64,000 nucleotides of DNA, from the NCBI RefSeq assembly GCF_001881565.1, contig NZ_MPDJ01000001.1, forward strand, positions 437,966-501,965, written 5' to 3'. The stretch comes from Eisenbergiella tayi. Lineage in GTDB: Bacteria; Bacillota; Clostridia; Lachnospirales; Lachnospiraceae. Both the position numbers and the translations under genes were made by a program. The notes below the pieces were generated by a model. It worked only from the letters and a program-made list of their open reading frames with translations, was not told the DNA's origin and did no database searches. Numbering within the stretch: the first letter of the stretch is position 1; every line of letters begins with the position of its first letter. This document shows positions 37,759 to 47,444 of the stretch, one piece after another.

Positions 37759-38592
37759 CTAACCCTTAATACCCGTTGTTGCAATTCCTTCCAAAATATG
37801 CTTCTGTCCGAAAAAGAAGACGATTACGGCAGGCGTCAGCACCAGCACGGAAGCCGCCATGAGAAGGTGCCACTGCGCGCCGTAACTCCCCTGAAAAAGC
37901 TGTAACCCCAGAGACAGCGTATATTTCTTCTCTTCATTCAGATAAATAAGCGGCCCCATAAAATCATTCCAGCTGCTCAGGAAGGAAAAAATACCTACCA
38001 CTACCATCGCTGATTTGGACAGCGGCAGAATTATTTTCCAATATACCTTAAAGTACGAAGCCCCGTCCACATAAGCGGCCTCATCCAGTTCCCTGGGAAT
38101 ACTTAGAAAAAACTGGCGGAACAGGAAAATATTATAAACACTTCCTCCGAACCAGATGGGAACGGCCAAAGGCACCAGCGAATTGGTGAAGCCCAGCCTT
38201 GACCACATGACAAAAGTAGGTATCATTGTCACAATGGAGGGCATCATAAGGCTGGTCAAAATAATCATGAACACCTTATCCCTTCCCGGCCAGCGAAGCC
38301 TGGAAAAGCTGAAGGCACAGAGTGATGCGGCCAGAATGGATCCTGCTACATTTGAAATTACCACAATCAGTGTATTCAGTAAATACCGGAAATACGGCAT
38401 GACCTCCAGCGCATCCTGATAATTGGTAAATACAACCGGATCCGGTATCATAATGGGCGGCATGACAAAAATCTGTGCCATATCCATAAAGGAGCTCCGA
38501 AGCATCCAGTAAAAAGGAAACAGGCAAATCAGCGATCCTGCAATCAAAAACAGATACAATATCACCTTTTCCAGCGCTATTTTCTTTTTCAT
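37759..38592 (-). CDS. Sugar ABC transporter permease, AraQ/MalG type
   Basis: A 277-residue inner-membrane permease with six predicted helices. The first is VILYLFLIAGSLICLFPFYW, and the EAA loop reads ELDEAAYVDGASYFKVYWKI. It overlaps the preceding permease by four bases and lies 31 bp before the GH127 gene. The cargo is probably an arabinose-containing oligosaccharide, judged from the linked GH127. Confidence 0.9.
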   Translation of the reverse strand: MKKKIALEKVILYLFLIAGSLICLFPFYWMLRSSFMDMAQIFVMPPIMIPDPVVFTNYQDALEVMPYFRYLLNTLIVVISNVAGSILAASLCAFSFSRLRWPGRDKVFMIILTSLMMPSIVTMIPTFVMWSRLGFTNSLVPLAVPIWFGGSVYNIFLFRQFFLSIPRELDEAAYVDGASYFKVYWKIILPLSKSAMVVVGIFSFLSSWNDFMGPLIYLNEEKKYTLSLGLQLFQGSYGAQWHLLMAASVLVLTPAVIVFFFGQKHILEGIATTGIKG

Positions 38593-39491
38593 TTATTCTT
38601 CACCTCCCCTTCATAAAACACCCACATCGCCGAGGATTTGAATACCAGCATCGTCATGATGAGGATAATGAGGAACAGAATCCACCCCAGGGCGGATGCA
38701 TTTCCCAGATTTCCGTACTGGAAGGCCTCCTTATACATATAGTACACATAAAACAGCGTGGAATTATTCGGCCCGCCGCTGGTCATGATATAAGCCTGGC
38801 TGAATACCTGGAAGCTGCCGATAAAACTCATAATCAGGTTGAAAAAAATAGTGGGCGAAACCATTGGCAGCGTTACACTTTTGAGCTTATGGAACCAGTT
38901 CCCGCCGTCCACCTCCACGGATTCGTACAATTCCTTCGGCACATTCTGCAGTCCCGCCAGAAATATAACCACAGTACCTCCCACAGTCCACAGACTCATC
39001 AGCGCAAGGGAGGGGATTACTGTCTTTTCATCATAAATCCATCTGCTGGCAGGAAGATGAACCGCATGTAATATGGCATTCAATATTCCCGTATCCGGAT
39101 CGAACATCATCATCCAGACAATGGAGGATGCCACCGCCGGCACAATTGTGGGCAGGTAAAAAATAGTACGGAATATGGAACGCCCTTTAATATTCGCATT
39201 CAGCACCAGCGCAATACAGAATGCAAAGATGATTTGAAGAGGAACGCTTAAAAGCACATAATAGGCCGTAACTCCCAGAGATTTATAAAAGTAAATATCC
39301 GTACCGTCAAACAGATGCTTAAAATTCTCAATTCCCACAAAGTGCATCTGCGCCCCGATCACATTATAGTCCGTCACGCTCAGTACCAGACTTATCACCA
39401 GGGGGGAAAGCACAAAGATGAGAAATCCGAGCATAACCGGAAGCGCGAACAGAATGCCGAAGAAAGCTTCCTTTTTTCTTCTCTTTGTCAT
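38589..39491 (-). CDS. Sugar ABC transporter permease, AraP/UgpA type
   Basis: A 300-residue inner-membrane permease. The first helix is AFFGILFALPVMLGFLIFVL, and the EAA loop is ELYESVEVDGGNWFHKLKSV. Pairs with the AraQ-type permease. There is no ATPase gene in the operon, so a shared MsmX-like ATPase encoded elsewhere is expected. Confidence 0.9.
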   Translation of the reverse strand: MTKRRKKEAFFGILFALPVMLGFLIFVLSPLVISLVLSVTDYNVIGAQMHFVGIENFKHLFDGTDIYFYKSLGVTAYYVLLSVPLQIIFAFCIALVLNANIKGRSIFRTIFYLPTIVPAVASSIVWMMMFDPDTGILNAILHAVHLPASRWIYDEKTVIPSLALMSLWTVGGTVVIFLAGLQNVPKELYESVEVDGGNWFHKLKSVTLPMVSPTIFFNLIMSFIGSFQVFSQAYIMTSGGPNNSTLFYVYYMYKEAFQYGNLGNASALGWILFLIILIMTMLVFKSSAMWVFYEGEVKNK

Positions 39492-39511
39492 AAGACCGAC
39501 TCCTTTCTTGT

Positions 39512-39541
39512 AAAAACAGCCGGGAAAACCCGGCTGTTTTA
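39512..39541 (-). terminator. Terminator-like hairpin between binding protein and permease genes
   Basis: AAAACAGCCGGG-AAAA-CCCGGCTGTTTT, a perfect 12-bp stem. On the minus strand it ends in a TTTTT tract. It probably terminates a fraction of transcripts so that the binding protein is made in excess. Confidence 0.8.
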
Positions 39542-39548
39542 TTCCCTC

Positions 39549-40976
39549 TTAAGGTCTGGGGTATTTTCCCTGTACCTGCGCGTTCATCTGATCCTCCACA
39601 GAAGTGATGGCTTCTTCCACCGTCATTTCACCCAGCCAAACCTTATCCAGCTTGGGATTCAGGACGTCCATAATTTTAGGGAAATTCTTTATGGAATAGG
39701 TAAGCGCGGGTTCACCGTTCTTGAAACCGTTATTCATGATAGCATCCACGTAACCGTCCGGATGCGCCGGATTATTTCTTGCCCATCTGTCAATCAGCGC
39801 TTCGTCCTCATACCATTCCCTGAGTACGGGCATCCACAGTCCTGTCTCAATAAGTTCCATGGTATATTCGGTATTCATGAAGGCCTTCTGCAGCTCCCAT
39901 GCTTCCTCAGGATGCTGTGTTGTTTCAAAAACCACCACGGGTTCACCCATTGCGATTGTCATGGGCTTATCATACATTTTAGGCGGTATTCCCACACCGA
40001 AGTTCACTTTATTCGCTGATATTTCCTGAAGCGCCCATTGTCCGTCCCATACCATCGCCACCTTTTTGGATGCCAGAGCTGTAGCTCCTCCCGGCAGATT
40101 CTTGGACTGAACCGGTGAAGGCGCCACATGATATTTGGTAATCAGGTCTGCAAAATTCTGCATGGCCTCCGCACCTTTGGTGCCCAGAAGATTGACTGCC
40201 GTCCCATCCTCATTCAGGAAATCCTGCCCGCAGTATGTCATGGCATAGCTCACCATATTGGCGCCGCTGGGAGCAAAAAGCCCGAACTGTTTGATATTCT
40301 TTGGATCGAAGTCAGGATCCTTCGCATTTCTTCCCTGATTGTCAATGGTAAGCGTCTGGCAGACATCCAGAAATTCTTCCCAGGTCCAGGCTTCTTCCTC
40401 TGTTGTGGGTACCGTAATCCCTGCTTCTTCAAACACATCCCTGTTATAAAAAAGTCCGAATATTTCCAGGGAACCATTGACGCCGCATGCCTTCCCGTCA
40501 TCCCACCAATAAACTACCTGAGATAAAATATCGTCAATGTTGACTTCCGGATCATCTGCCGCAAAATCCATCATGTTTTTCAGCTTCCCTTCAGAAGCCC
40601 ACTGCAGCGCCGTATCTCCATTCAGCAATGCCACGTCCGGCCCCTGATTGGCAGCGATCATAGTGGTAAGCTTGGTATTATAATCTGTAGGAATATGAAT
40701 ATATTCCACTTCCACATTCGGATGTGTCTTTTCAAACTCATCTATAACATTCTGCGTTGTCTTTTTCTCCTGCGGTCCGCCCCATCCGGTATAGCGAAGG
40801 ACAATTTTTTCCCCGTTATCAGCGGCTTCCTGTTTCTCTTCTCCCTGCGCTTCATTTACCGATGCTTCCGGCGCCTTCGTATCCGTATTTCCCGATGTGG
40901 CTTTACTTCCCCCGCATCCCAGCATACTGAGTACCAGCACGGATACCAACAGACAGGATATTATTCGTTTCTTCAT
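39549..40976 (-). CDS. Sugar-binding lipoprotein, UgpB/AraN type
   Basis: A 475-residue extracellular solute-binding protein of family 1. The signal peptide MKKRIISCLLVSVLVLSM ends in the lipobox LGC. The start at 40976 has GGGAGG; the frame extends to 41027. The conserved segment VIDEFEKTHPNVEVEYIHIP and many Trp residues (WDDGKACGVNG, AWTWEEFLDVC) fit a carbohydrate binder. It is the first gene of the transporter-GH127 operon and sits 138 bp downstream of the yesN-yesM genes on the same strand. Confidence 0.9.
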   Translation of the reverse strand: MKKRIISCLLVSVLVLSMLGCGGSKATSGNTDTKAPEASVNEAQGEEKQEAADNGEKIVLRYTGWGGPQEKKTTQNVIDEFEKTHPNVEVEYIHIPTDYNTKLTTMIAANQGPDVALLNGDTALQWASEGKLKNMMDFAADDPEVNIDDILSQVVYWWDDGKACGVNGSLEIFGLFYNRDVFEEAGITVPTTEEEAWTWEEFLDVCQTLTIDNQGRNAKDPDFDPKNIKQFGLFAPSGANMVSYAMTYCGQDFLNEDGTAVNLLGTKGAEAMQNFADLITKYHVAPSPVQSKNLPGGATALASKKVAMVWDGQWALQEISANKVNFGVGIPPKMYDKPMTIAMGEPVVVFETTQHPEEAWELQKAFMNTEYTMELIETGLWMPVLREWYEDEALIDRWARNNPAHPDGYVDAIMNNGFKNGEPALTYSIKNFPKIMDVLNPKLDKVWLGEMTVEEAITSVEDQMNAQVQGKYPRP

Positions 40977-41057
40977 TACATACCTCCCGATTTTCTCATA
41001 ACCTGTAAAAAGTAACCCCGGATTCAAGCGGCCGCTTTTAATCCTTGTTATGGACTT

Positions 41058-41070
41058 ATTATAACGTTAT
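41058..41070 (-). promoter_or_regulatory. Promoter with palindrome before the binding protein gene
   Basis: A -10 TATAAT (plus-strand ATTATA 41058-41063) with no good -35 at 17 bp overlaps the perfect palindrome ATAACGTTAT (41061-41070). The core TAACGTTA is shared with the two LacI operators at 26854 and 28225. This fits an activator-dependent promoter with a possible LacI site over the -10 box. Confidence 0.5.
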
Positions 41071-41114
41071 CACAGGAGTACGGATATTCTAATATCTTAG
41101 GCTGGTGGACAATT

Positions 41115-42932
41115 TTAGGATCCTTCCCTTTTCTCTTTTTCCTGCAGCGGAATCCGGATTCGTATACGGGTACCTTTTCCGGGTTCGGACATAATTTGCA
41201 TGCTTCCTCTCTCACCATACAAAAGCTGGATACGCCGCTGTGTATTTTCAAGTCCTATGCGATGGTAATCCCCGTGCATCGCCTTCTCTATCTCTTCCCC
41301 GCTCATTCCGCAGCCATTATCCTCCACCTCCAGAATAACAGCATCCGTTTCCGCCGCACCGCGTATATACAGACATCCGCCGCTTTTCATATCCCTGAAG
41401 CCATGGACTACGGCATTCTCAACGAGCGGCTGCAGCAGAAGCTTCGGTACCTTATACTGGCCCAGCTCCCTTTCCACCTCATAAACGACCTTGAATTTCC
41501 CCTCAAAACGCATCTCCATGATATGCAGATAATTCTGCAGCCACAAATATTCTTCACTGAATGCTGCCAGCTCCTGTTTGTTTCGGAAGGTATACTGCAG
41601 CATGTCTGAAAGACAGAGAAGCATTCTGCTTATTTCCTCATTTCCTTCCTCCAGGGCCATCATATTGATAATATTCAGCGTATTATAAAGAAAATGAGGG
41701 TTCATCTGCAGATTTAAAGCCATGATCTCCGATTCCCTGTTCCGGATCTCACTCTCATAATTTTCTTCGATCAGAATCTGTATCCGCTCACTCATATCAT
41801 TATATTTTTCCGTCAGATACTGAAGCTCATCCCTCCCGTTGGTGGCAAGCCTGACACTGAAATCCCCTTTTCCCACCTGCTTCATGGCTCCTACCAGCTT
41901 TTCGATGGGAAGCGTTATTTTGCGGGCAAAGATTTTGGAGACAAGCATCGCCAGAATAAAAATAAGAATACCTAAAAAGACAGTGAGCATCTGCAGGCTG
42001 ATCACATTATGCACCAGCCCCCTTACAGGCGTTATCGACGCAAAAACCCAGCCTGTCACCTGGGATACCTCATAGCAGACCAGCATCTTCTCTCCCTGAT
42101 AGCGCAGCACCATATTTCCGGTTTTGTCCGTAATGTGTTCCAGCCAGGGCAGCTCCTGAGTGGTTCCTGCTTTGGAGGAATCCGAATGAGATACAATTTC
42201 CCCTCCCATAGATGAAATACAGAACTGGGAATTTTCAACCGAGTTGCTGGATTCAAACATTTCCCTTATCAGGTTATCCCTGAAGCTTATAACCAGCACC
42301 GCATTAAAATCCTCCGAAAGAGCTTTGGTATCCGAAGGCTTTTCCGGATCGATATAAGTGGGATTCAACGGCTGTATCATGGAATAAACCGTAGGATTTT
42401 CCACAGCATAGTCCAGCCCGAAGGTATCCTTTACCACATAGGTTGGTACCCACTGCGCCTCACCCCGGTGCTCTCTGAGACCTTCCCACAGCGCGGAAGA
42501 AAAGAAATTATTAACCGGCACCTTCAGTTGGGAATTGTCCCCGAATATGAATTTTTCCGTCATGACAGTGGTCGTGACAATATCATCGTCCACAAAATAT
42601 TTCTGCAGCACCGCCTGGATTTTTTTATCCTTGATAAGCAGTTCGGAATCCGGTACCGTATCCACATCACTCAGCAGGCTGTACATGTCCGCATCCACAT
42701 TAAAATTCACGGCGCTTTCCTGTATATAGCTCATCTGTCTGTCAATCAGCTGCGTATTCTTCACCACCACATCCAGAATGTTTTTCTTGGCAATATCTAT
42801 AATGCTGTGGTAGGATACCCCGTAATAAGCGATGCCAATTGTCAGGGAAGGGAGCAGGATCAGAAAAATAAAACACAGCCTCAGCTTGTTCTGCAGATTC
42901 AGGCTGTTAAAATACTCTTTCAGCTTATTCAT
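41115..42932 (-). CDS. YesM-type sensor histidine kinase
   Basis: A 605-residue membrane kinase. The first helix is LCFIFLILLPSLTIGIAYYG and the second is LQMLTVFLGILIFILAMLVS, around an extracellular sensor of about 260 residues. HAMP and kinase regions follow, with the phospho-acceptor His in NPHFLYNTLNIINM and ATP-binding motifs VEDNGCGMSGEEI and RIGLENTQRRIQLLYG. It overlaps the upstream response regulator by eight bases. It should control the adjacent arabinoside transporter through its partner, which is frameshifted here. Confidence 0.9.
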   Translation of the reverse strand: MNKLKEYFNSLNLQNKLRLCFIFLILLPSLTIGIAYYGVSYHSIIDIAKKNILDVVVKNTQLIDRQMSYIQESAVNFNVDADMYSLLSDVDTVPDSELLIKDKKIQAVLQKYFVDDDIVTTTVMTEKFIFGDNSQLKVPVNNFFSSALWEGLREHRGEAQWVPTYVVKDTFGLDYAVENPTVYSMIQPLNPTYIDPEKPSDTKALSEDFNAVLVISFRDNLIREMFESSNSVENSQFCISSMGGEIVSHSDSSKAGTTQELPWLEHITDKTGNMVLRYQGEKMLVCYEVSQVTGWVFASITPVRGLVHNVISLQMLTVFLGILIFILAMLVSKIFARKITLPIEKLVGAMKQVGKGDFSVRLATNGRDELQYLTEKYNDMSERIQILIEENYESEIRNRESEIMALNLQMNPHFLYNTLNIINMMALEEGNEEISRMLLCLSDMLQYTFRNKQELAAFSEEYLWLQNYLHIMEMRFEGKFKVVYEVERELGQYKVPKLLLQPLVENAVVHGFRDMKSGGCLYIRGAAETDAVILEVEDNGCGMSGEEIEKAMHGDYHRIGLENTQRRIQLLYGERGSMQIMSEPGKGTRIRIRIPLQEKEKREGS

Positions 42933-44545
42933 GGGTTCCCCTCCTGATTTTTATGATCTCTTCCCGGAACTGCATAGGGGTAATCCCGTTTTCCTTCTTG
43001 AATACTCTGTTAAAATATTTCACATCCTCATAACCTGTTTTGCGGGCGATTTCGTATATTCTGAAGTCCGTTTCCTGAAGCATGGCCCTGGCCTTTTTCA
43101 TCCGCACCTCAATCAGGTTCCTGGAAAAACTGTCTCCCGTAATTTCCTTCACCAGATTGCTGAAATAAGTAGGCGTCAGCGCAAACGCCGCCGCAATATC
43201 TTCCAGCGGGATATCCTCGCTGTAATGCTGCTCTAAATAACTCCTGAAACGCTCTGCAAAGCCGCTGTTTCTGTCCTGTTTTTTTTCTTCTGTTTTCTTA
43301 ACCAGAAGCTCCAGCAGGGCATAAAGCTTATTTTTGAAAGCGCCTATATTTTCTTCTCCGTCCTCCTGCTGCCAAAATTGCTCAAAAGCATCTTCCATTT
43401 GGAAAAACAGGGAAATATGCCTGAAAAGACTCTGCAGCCCGCTTCTGAATTTATCCGGTTCCGGGTATCCGCCGTCAAGACATCTTTGGATGATTCTGTC
43501 TGTCAGACAGCACGCTTCCCCATAGTCCGTATTCTTTACCGCATCCTTTAATGCTTCCTCCTCCGCCAGCCCGATACCAAACTCTGCCGGAGAGTTGGAC
43601 AAAATAGTTTTTGCCGAGAGCACTGCTGCCTCAGGAAAGTAAAAATGGTAATCCATCACATTTACAGCGCTTCGGTAACATTCCTCGATCTGCAGGAAGA
43701 GGTTGTCTGCCGTCTTGCCCAGACACATTAAAATCTGCTTCTGTTTATACCCCCCCCGAAAAAACAGGGAAGGAATCCGCAGGATTTCCCCTCTCCAGCA
43801 AAGCCGCCGCGTCACTTCCCGCCCTTTTTAACGTGACTACCGTAACCATAGTATCCGGCAGCACATGGCTGAAAAAGGATAAGGAATGATAATTTAACTG
43901 CAGCAGTTCCTTAACCCACCATTTTATCCGGTACTTTGTTTCCTCCATTTCTTCCTTTTCCACTGTATTGCTCCATTCCTGAAAGCCCTTCAGCCGGGTA
44001 ATAACCACATTTCCCGGTTTGCCGCAGGGTATGATTTTCTCGATTTCCTTCCTGTCCGCCGCAGATAACCTTCCGTAAACCCACTGGTTCAACTGCTGCT
44101 CCATATATATGGGAAGCGTTATATCAAGCTGCTTGCGCATCTCCTCCTTCTGGCTGGCAAGAAGCCTCTCTTCACTGATTTCCTGAAAAGCCTTTTCCAA
44201 TACCGCGCGCATCCGATCCGGATTCAGCGGCTTCAGCAGATAATCCAGCGCTCCCAGAGTCAGCGCCTTCCTTGCATATTCAAATTCAGCGTAACCGGTC
44301 AGCAATATTACCTTAATTCCCGGATTTTCCTTTGCTGCCTCTTCCATAAACTGCAGCCCGTCCATTTCAGGCATACAGATATCCGTGATAATGATATCCA
44401 CCTCATTACTATGAAGGAACGCAAGCGCTTCTGCCGCCATGGTAAAATCCCACACCTCCATATCCCCCTGAAATTCCCTCAGCAGAATATTCTTCAGCCC
44501 CTTACACTGACGCACCTCATCATCAATAACCATAACTCTCCACAT
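42925..44545 (-). pseudogene. YesN-type response regulator, frameshifted at a G8 tract
   Basis: Together about 539 residues if one base is removed. The first part (44545 to 43745) has the receiver domain MWRVMVIDDEVRQCKGL, phosphoacceptor Asp in IIITDICMPEMDG and Lys in YLLKPLNP, and ends after FPVFSGGV. The second (to 42925) continues as YKQKQILMCLGKTADNLFL and ends with the AraC domain (IPLEDIAAAFALTPTYFSNL, then IYEIARKTGYEDVKYFNRVF). The junction is a run of eight G on the coding strand (plus-strand C 43750-43757); with seven G the two halves fuse in frame. As read, the receiver lacks its DNA-binding domain. Phase variation, real decay or a sequencing error are possible. Confidence 0.88.
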
Positions 44546-44714
44546 AATCCGCCCTCTGCTTTTTCATACATTTTTTTCAGTGTAGCACAGTTATTACAGG
44601 AATGCCATAATATGCCTCCAATGCCGGTTCTTGTTGCTAATTTGGTGTACTCGCACAAATATAATACCAATATAACAAATTAAAACCTATTCCAGAAAAG
44701 AAAGGAGTACTGCT

Positions 44715-46343
44715 ATGAAAAGATTAAAAAAAAGTCAGGCATTGATACTTTCCCTGGCCATGATTATTTCTCTTATTCCCATGGCTTCTATAAAAGTAAA
44801 AGCAGGAGTGACATGGACTCCGGAGAATACCCATGTCTCCACCCAGATGAGCCCGGGAGACCTTATCATGTATCCCCCCTTCGATGAAGATGATGATGAT
44901 ACCAATATGGTATACGTTACTTACAATTCTTCCAACGGATCTTATCTCGGCTCGGCATCGGATGAAAACGGGTTAGAAGTAACAGGCTATTCGGATCCGT
45001 CTACCGGAATAACTTACAGTAAATACCGTGTTACGAGCTGTAATTATGACTGGGACACCTTCAGTGTTGAACTGACCGGTATTGCACCTGTGGTACAGAA
45101 AACCCTTACCGGTATCTCCATATCCAGCCCGCCCTATAAGACCTCTTATACGGAAGGGGAATCCTTTAACCGTCAGGGAATGAATGTGGCTGCCGTCTAC
45201 AGCGACAATTCCTCCTCCGGCATAAGCAATTATTCCGTCAATCCTTCCGGCGCTCTTGGCACAGGCAATTCCTACGTAACGATAAGCTACTCGGAAGGCG
45301 GCATTACCAAAACAGCCACACAGGGAATATCTGTAAAATCCAGGACAACTAATACCTATACTATTCAGGCAGGCGCAGGCACCGGCGGCAGTATTTCCCC
45401 CGCAGGCAGCCAGAACATAGCAAAAGGCTCCGATAAAGTCTTTACCATCACCCCCGCTTCCGGCTATCAGATAGACAGGGTTGTAGTTGACGGCGCGAAC
45501 CAGGGAGCCATCAATTCCTATACCTTCCGGAATGTGACGGCAGGTCACTCCATTACCGCATATTTTAAGGTTTCTGCTGCCAAAACCTATCCGCTGACCG
45601 TGGCAGGCAGCTTCGCTCCCGCTGCCGGAACCGGAAATTATGCCGCGGGAACCAATGTAACCATAAATGCAGGGACAGTTCCCGGTTATATCTTTACCGG
45701 TTGGATCACCTCCGACGGAAGAAGCTTTGCCAACGCAGTGACTACCCTCACCATGCCTGCCTATGCGCTGAATATTACCGCCAGCTGGGCACCTTCCGGA
45801 AGCATAACTCCCGTCATGCAGGTAACGACCACCAACCTGAAAGGGACACAGCTCACAAGCTGGGATGCCATTGCGGCAAAACTGGATACTCTGACGGTCA
45901 AGAACCTGAATAAAACGTCATCCGCCATCCTAAATGTGACCTCTCCTGCGGCTTCCTGCTATATCCCACAGAATGTGGTTGCGCATCTGAATGCGAGGAA
46001 GGGTGTGGAACTTCGTATCAATACCGGAAGCGACGTTTCCTACAGCTTTTACAGTGATCTTGATAACTCCGCTTTTGCCGGAAGCAATCTTTCTTATACG
46101 GCCAAGACAGGAAATGTTAATGGTGTCCGTCAGCAGATCCTTGATTTTGTTGAAAAAGGCCCCATAAACACCAATATTTCCATGCATGTGAAGCTTCCCG
46201 GAGCAGTTCCCGGACAGCAGGCTTATGTCTATCTGGTAAATGCAGCGGGACAGCAGACTCTTTATCTTCCTGTTACCGTATCCGCAGACGGTACTGCAAG
46301 CTTTGCAGTGATTGCAAAAGTTAAGATGGCAATTATATATTGA
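44715..46343 (+). CDS. Secreted protein with Ig-like and bacterial repeat domains
   Basis: A 542-residue exported protein. Signal peptide MKRLKKSQALILSLAMIISL to about residue 30 (VKA). After an N-terminal region with an acidic DEDDDD stretch comes a Big_3-type Ig-like domain (LTGISISSPPYKTSYTEGES, YSDNSSSGISNYSV), then two bacterial repeat domains (AGTGGSISPAGSQNIAKGSD and GTVPGYIFTGWITSDGRSF), and a C-terminal domain with VYLVNAAGQQTLYLPVTVS. No LPXTG motif or C-terminal helix, so it is probably released or held loosely. It may be a surface adhesin or glycan-binding protein; the target is unknown. AGGAG-type ribosome site; own terminator. Confidence 0.82.
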   Translation: MKRLKKSQALILSLAMIISLIPMASIKVKAGVTWTPENTHVSTQMSPGDLIMYPPFDEDDDDTNMVYVTYNSSNGSYLGSASDENGLEVTGYSDPSTGITYSKYRVTSCNYDWDTFSVELTGIAPVVQKTLTGISISSPPYKTSYTEGESFNRQGMNVAAVYSDNSSSGISNYSVNPSGALGTGNSYVTISYSEGGITKTATQGISVKSRTTNTYTIQAGAGTGGSISPAGSQNIAKGSDKVFTITPASGYQIDRVVVDGANQGAINSYTFRNVTAGHSITAYFKVSAAKTYPLTVAGSFAPAAGTGNYAAGTNVTINAGTVPGYIFTGWITSDGRSFANAVTTLTMPAYALNITASWAPSGSITPVMQVTTTNLKGTQLTSWDAIAAKLDTLTVKNLNKTSSAILNVTSPAASCYIPQNVVAHLNARKGVELRINTGSDVSYSFYSDLDNSAFAGSNLSYTAKTGNVNGVRQQILDFVEKGPINTNISMHVKLPGAVPGQQAYVYLVNAAGQQTLYLPVTVSADGTASFAVIAKVKMAIIY

Positions 46344-46356
46344 TTCCATGATCGGA

Positions 46357-46395
46357 AAATACCGGGCGCCCTTATGGGTGTCCGGTATTTTTTGT
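46357..46395 (+). terminator. Rho-independent terminator
   Basis: AATACCGGGCGCCC-TTAT-GGGTGTCCGGTATT followed by TTTTG. Directly after the Ig-like protein gene. Confidence 0.9.
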
Positions 46396-46435
46396 ATACA
46401 GTCAATAACATAATAAATAATTTTCTACGGTTATT

Positions 46436-46465
46436 TTGATTATCCTCCCGCCCCTATGTTATAAT
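46436..46465 (+). promoter_or_regulatory. Predicted promoter of the esterase gene
   Basis: TTGATT (46436-46441), an 18-bp spacer and TATAAT (46460-46465), 48 bp before the start codon. Confidence 0.55.
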
Positions 46466-46512
46466 AACCCCATCAGAATCAGATTTTAATTCAGTAAAGG
46501 AGGATATTAAAA

Positions 46513-47373
46513 ATGCTGCGAATTGCCTGTAACCCCAGCCTCAAGGGCCTGTCTGTCTTCTGCCCGGGGATCGTTTATTCCACACAGACCGGTAAGGACA
46601 TCACCCTGGATTTGCTCATGCCCCAGATACCGGAGGAAGGCCCTGCCCGGGCGTTTCCGCTCATTGTTTTTATTCAGGGAAGCGCCTGGCACTTTCCCGA
46701 TACCAATTATGAAATTCCTCAGCTGGCTGCTTTTGCCGGGGCCGGCTATGTAGTTGCAAGCGTTACCCACCGCAACATTGAGGAAGGATGTCCAGCTCCT
46801 GCTTTCCTTCAGGATGTGAAAACAGCCATCCGCTTCCTGCGCACAAACGCCGCTCAATATCACATTGATCCTGACAGAGTATATGCGTTCGGCACATCTT
46901 CAGGCGGAAATACCTCTCTTCTGCTCGGCCTTACGGGAGACATGCCGGAATTCAGGACCGGAGAATATCCGGATGTTTCCGACAGCGTAAATGCGGTTAT
47001 TGACTGCTTCGGCCCTGCAGATTTATGTGCCTTTCCGGATCCTCCCGAAACTTCGGAAGCATGGGCGGAAACAGAAGCACTGTTCACCCTCTTCTGCGGC
47101 GGAACTCTTGATAAAGAGCTTCTGCGGAAAATGAGCCCGATCTATTATGTGCAGGAAGGAAAATCCTTTGTTCCTTTCCTTATAGCCCATGGCGACGCCG
47201 ATACCGCCGTCGATTTTTCCCAGAGCGCAGAATTGGTAAAGCGCCTGGAGGAATGCGGCGCCGATGTAAGCTTTATCTGTGTGGAAGGCGCAGTACATGA
47301 AGGAAATTTCTGGAGTCAGGAGCTTCTTGCCATCTTTAAAGGATTTCTGGATAAGCAGGCCGGACTGAAATAA
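46513..47373 (+). CDS. Alpha/beta hydrolase, probable esterase
   Basis: A 286-residue serine hydrolase with the alpha/beta fold. The nucleophile elbow is FGTSSGGN, the oxyanion region is FIQGSAWHFPD, the acid is in IAHGDADTAVDF and the His in EGAVHEGNFW. No signal peptide. The family includes carbohydrate esterases and prolyl-oligopeptidase-like enzymes; with the arabinoside genes nearby an acetyl or feruloyl esterase is possible but not shown. GGAGG ribosome site ahead of ATG. Confidence 0.82.
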   Translation: MLRIACNPSLKGLSVFCPGIVYSTQTGKDITLDLLMPQIPEEGPARAFPLIVFIQGSAWHFPDTNYEIPQLAAFAGAGYVVASVTHRNIEEGCPAPAFLQDVKTAIRFLRTNAAQYHIDPDRVYAFGTSSGGNTSLLLGLTGDMPEFRTGEYPDVSDSVNAVIDCFGPADLCAFPDPPETSEAWAETEALFTLFCGGTLDKELLRKMSPIYYVQEGKSFVPFLIAHGDADTAVDFSQSAELVKRLEECGADVSFICVEGAVHEGNFWSQELLAIFKGFLDKQAGLK

Positions 47374-47398
47374 CCCGCCCAGGTTAACCATATAAACG

Positions 47399-47440
47399 CA
47401 GGAAAAGGCAGGGCGCCTTACTGTCGCTCTGCCTTTCCTA
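47399..47440. terminator. Terminator between convergent genes
   Basis: AGGAAAAGGCAGGGCG pairs with CGCTCTGCCTTTCCT around a short loop. It lies after the esterase gene and before the facing kinase-like gene. Confidence 0.7.
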
Positions 47441-47444
47441 TGGT

